Positions 63,859 through 64,000 of a DNA stretch of 64,000 nucleotides are shown here, one piece after another. Position 1 is the first letter of the stretch; each line of letters begins with the position of its first letter. The notes under the pieces are model-generated. The model saw only the letters and a program-made list of their open reading frames with translations. It was not told where the DNA came from and searched no databases. Source of the stretch: Paracoccaceae bacterium (GTDB lineage Bacteria; Pseudomonadota; Alphaproteobacteria; Rhodobacterales; Rhodobacteraceae); the NCBI GenBank assembly GCA_033344815.1, contig JAWPMR010000001.1, forward strand, positions 2,962,136 to 3,026,135. The letters are read 5' to 3'. Both the position numbers and the translations under genes were made by a program.

Positions 63859-64000
63859 ATGGACCACAAAACCAAGGCGATACTAACGGAAGGGTGGTTA
63901 GCCCAATTTTCAGCCGCGTTTTCTGATGCTCTTCTGGCGGAAGGAACCCTAATGCGGATTGGTCGAGGCACGACTGTCTACAATGCGGGTGAAGATCATT
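63859..64000 (+). CDS. Crp/Fnr-family transcriptional regulator, N-terminal fragment (runs off the window)
   Basis: The frame opens MDHKTKAILTEGWLAQFSAA, then FSDALLAEGTLMRIGRGTTV, YNAGEDH and continues past the right edge. This is the start of a cyclic-nucleotide-binding fold: a helix, then 'L......f..G..vy..Gd..'. The order matches Crp/Fnr-type regulators, but the HTH and any ligand residues lie outside the window. Divergent orientation makes it the natural candidate regulator of the DUF3604/sulfatase operon. Confidence 0.6.
   Translation, partial: MDHKTKAILTEGWLAQFSAAFSDALLAEGTLMRIGRGTTVYNAGEDH

Overview
The window looks like DNA of a marine alphaproteobacterium of the Rhodobacteraceae (Roseobacter group). 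The basis is moderate GC content, an exported protein ending in the VPLPA-type CTERM sorting signal usual in that group, very large acidic secreted repeat proteins, and gene families common there (DUF1272, HupE/UreJ, GlxA-type regulators, DUF3604/sulfatase clusters). No rRNA or tRNA gene was recognised. Many remnants of plasmid partition genes, a toxin-antitoxin antidote and insertion sequences suggest an accessory region or an extrachromosomal replicon. That is an inference.

Layout. 1-3321 (minus) is the 5' part of an ExeM/NucH-type extracellular nuclease with lamin-tail domains that runs off the left edge. 3322-5834 holds decayed repA/repB-like partition genes. 5835-21575 encodes a 5246-residue secreted giant. 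Its first two thirds are six sets of exactly seven ~50-residue repeats, probably six seven-bladed beta-propellers, separated by ~165-residue modules. Its last third is tandem VCBS/cadherin-like, PKD and Calx-beta domains with a degenerate RTX-type C-terminus. A VPLPA-CTERM protein follows at 21639.

22.2-24.3 kb carries a dead ccdA antitoxin, a DUF2971 remnant and a small intact HTH-like gene with its own terminator. 24.3-26.2 kb is a parvulin-type isomerase/HupE pair. 27.6-33.9 kb has a GNAT acetyltransferase, an exported barrel-like protein, a homocysteine S-methyltransferase divergent from a CadC-like TPR regulator, an MFS-like transporter and a methyltransferase. 34.0-36.6 kb is a gene graveyard with two dead exported-protein genes and an IS110 transposase. 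36.6-40.4 kb has a GlxA-family regulator divergent from DUF1272 and phosphatase-like genes, and an aldo/keto reductase divergent from a LysR regulator across a palindrome. 40.4-42.9 kb holds IS66 debris. 42.9-46.9 kb is a surface module: a TPR/beta-barrel protein, a membrane-anchored pentapeptide-repeat protein and a convergent exported FecR-domain protein.

48.4-56.5 kb has an SDR oxidoreductase, an IS110 remnant, a DUF418 membrane protein, a methyltransferase, htpG, and a PAS-GGDEF-EAL gene whose N-terminus is cut by an amber codon. 57.2-63.7 kb is a probable minus-strand operon: outer-membrane channel, DUF3604 PHP-like hydrolase, arylsulfatase, DUF1254/DUF1214 protein and a broken tandem copy of the last. 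It is divergent from a Crp/Fnr-type regulator that leaves the window on the right.

Intact genes of envelope, surface and regulatory function alternate with an unusually high density of pseudogenes.
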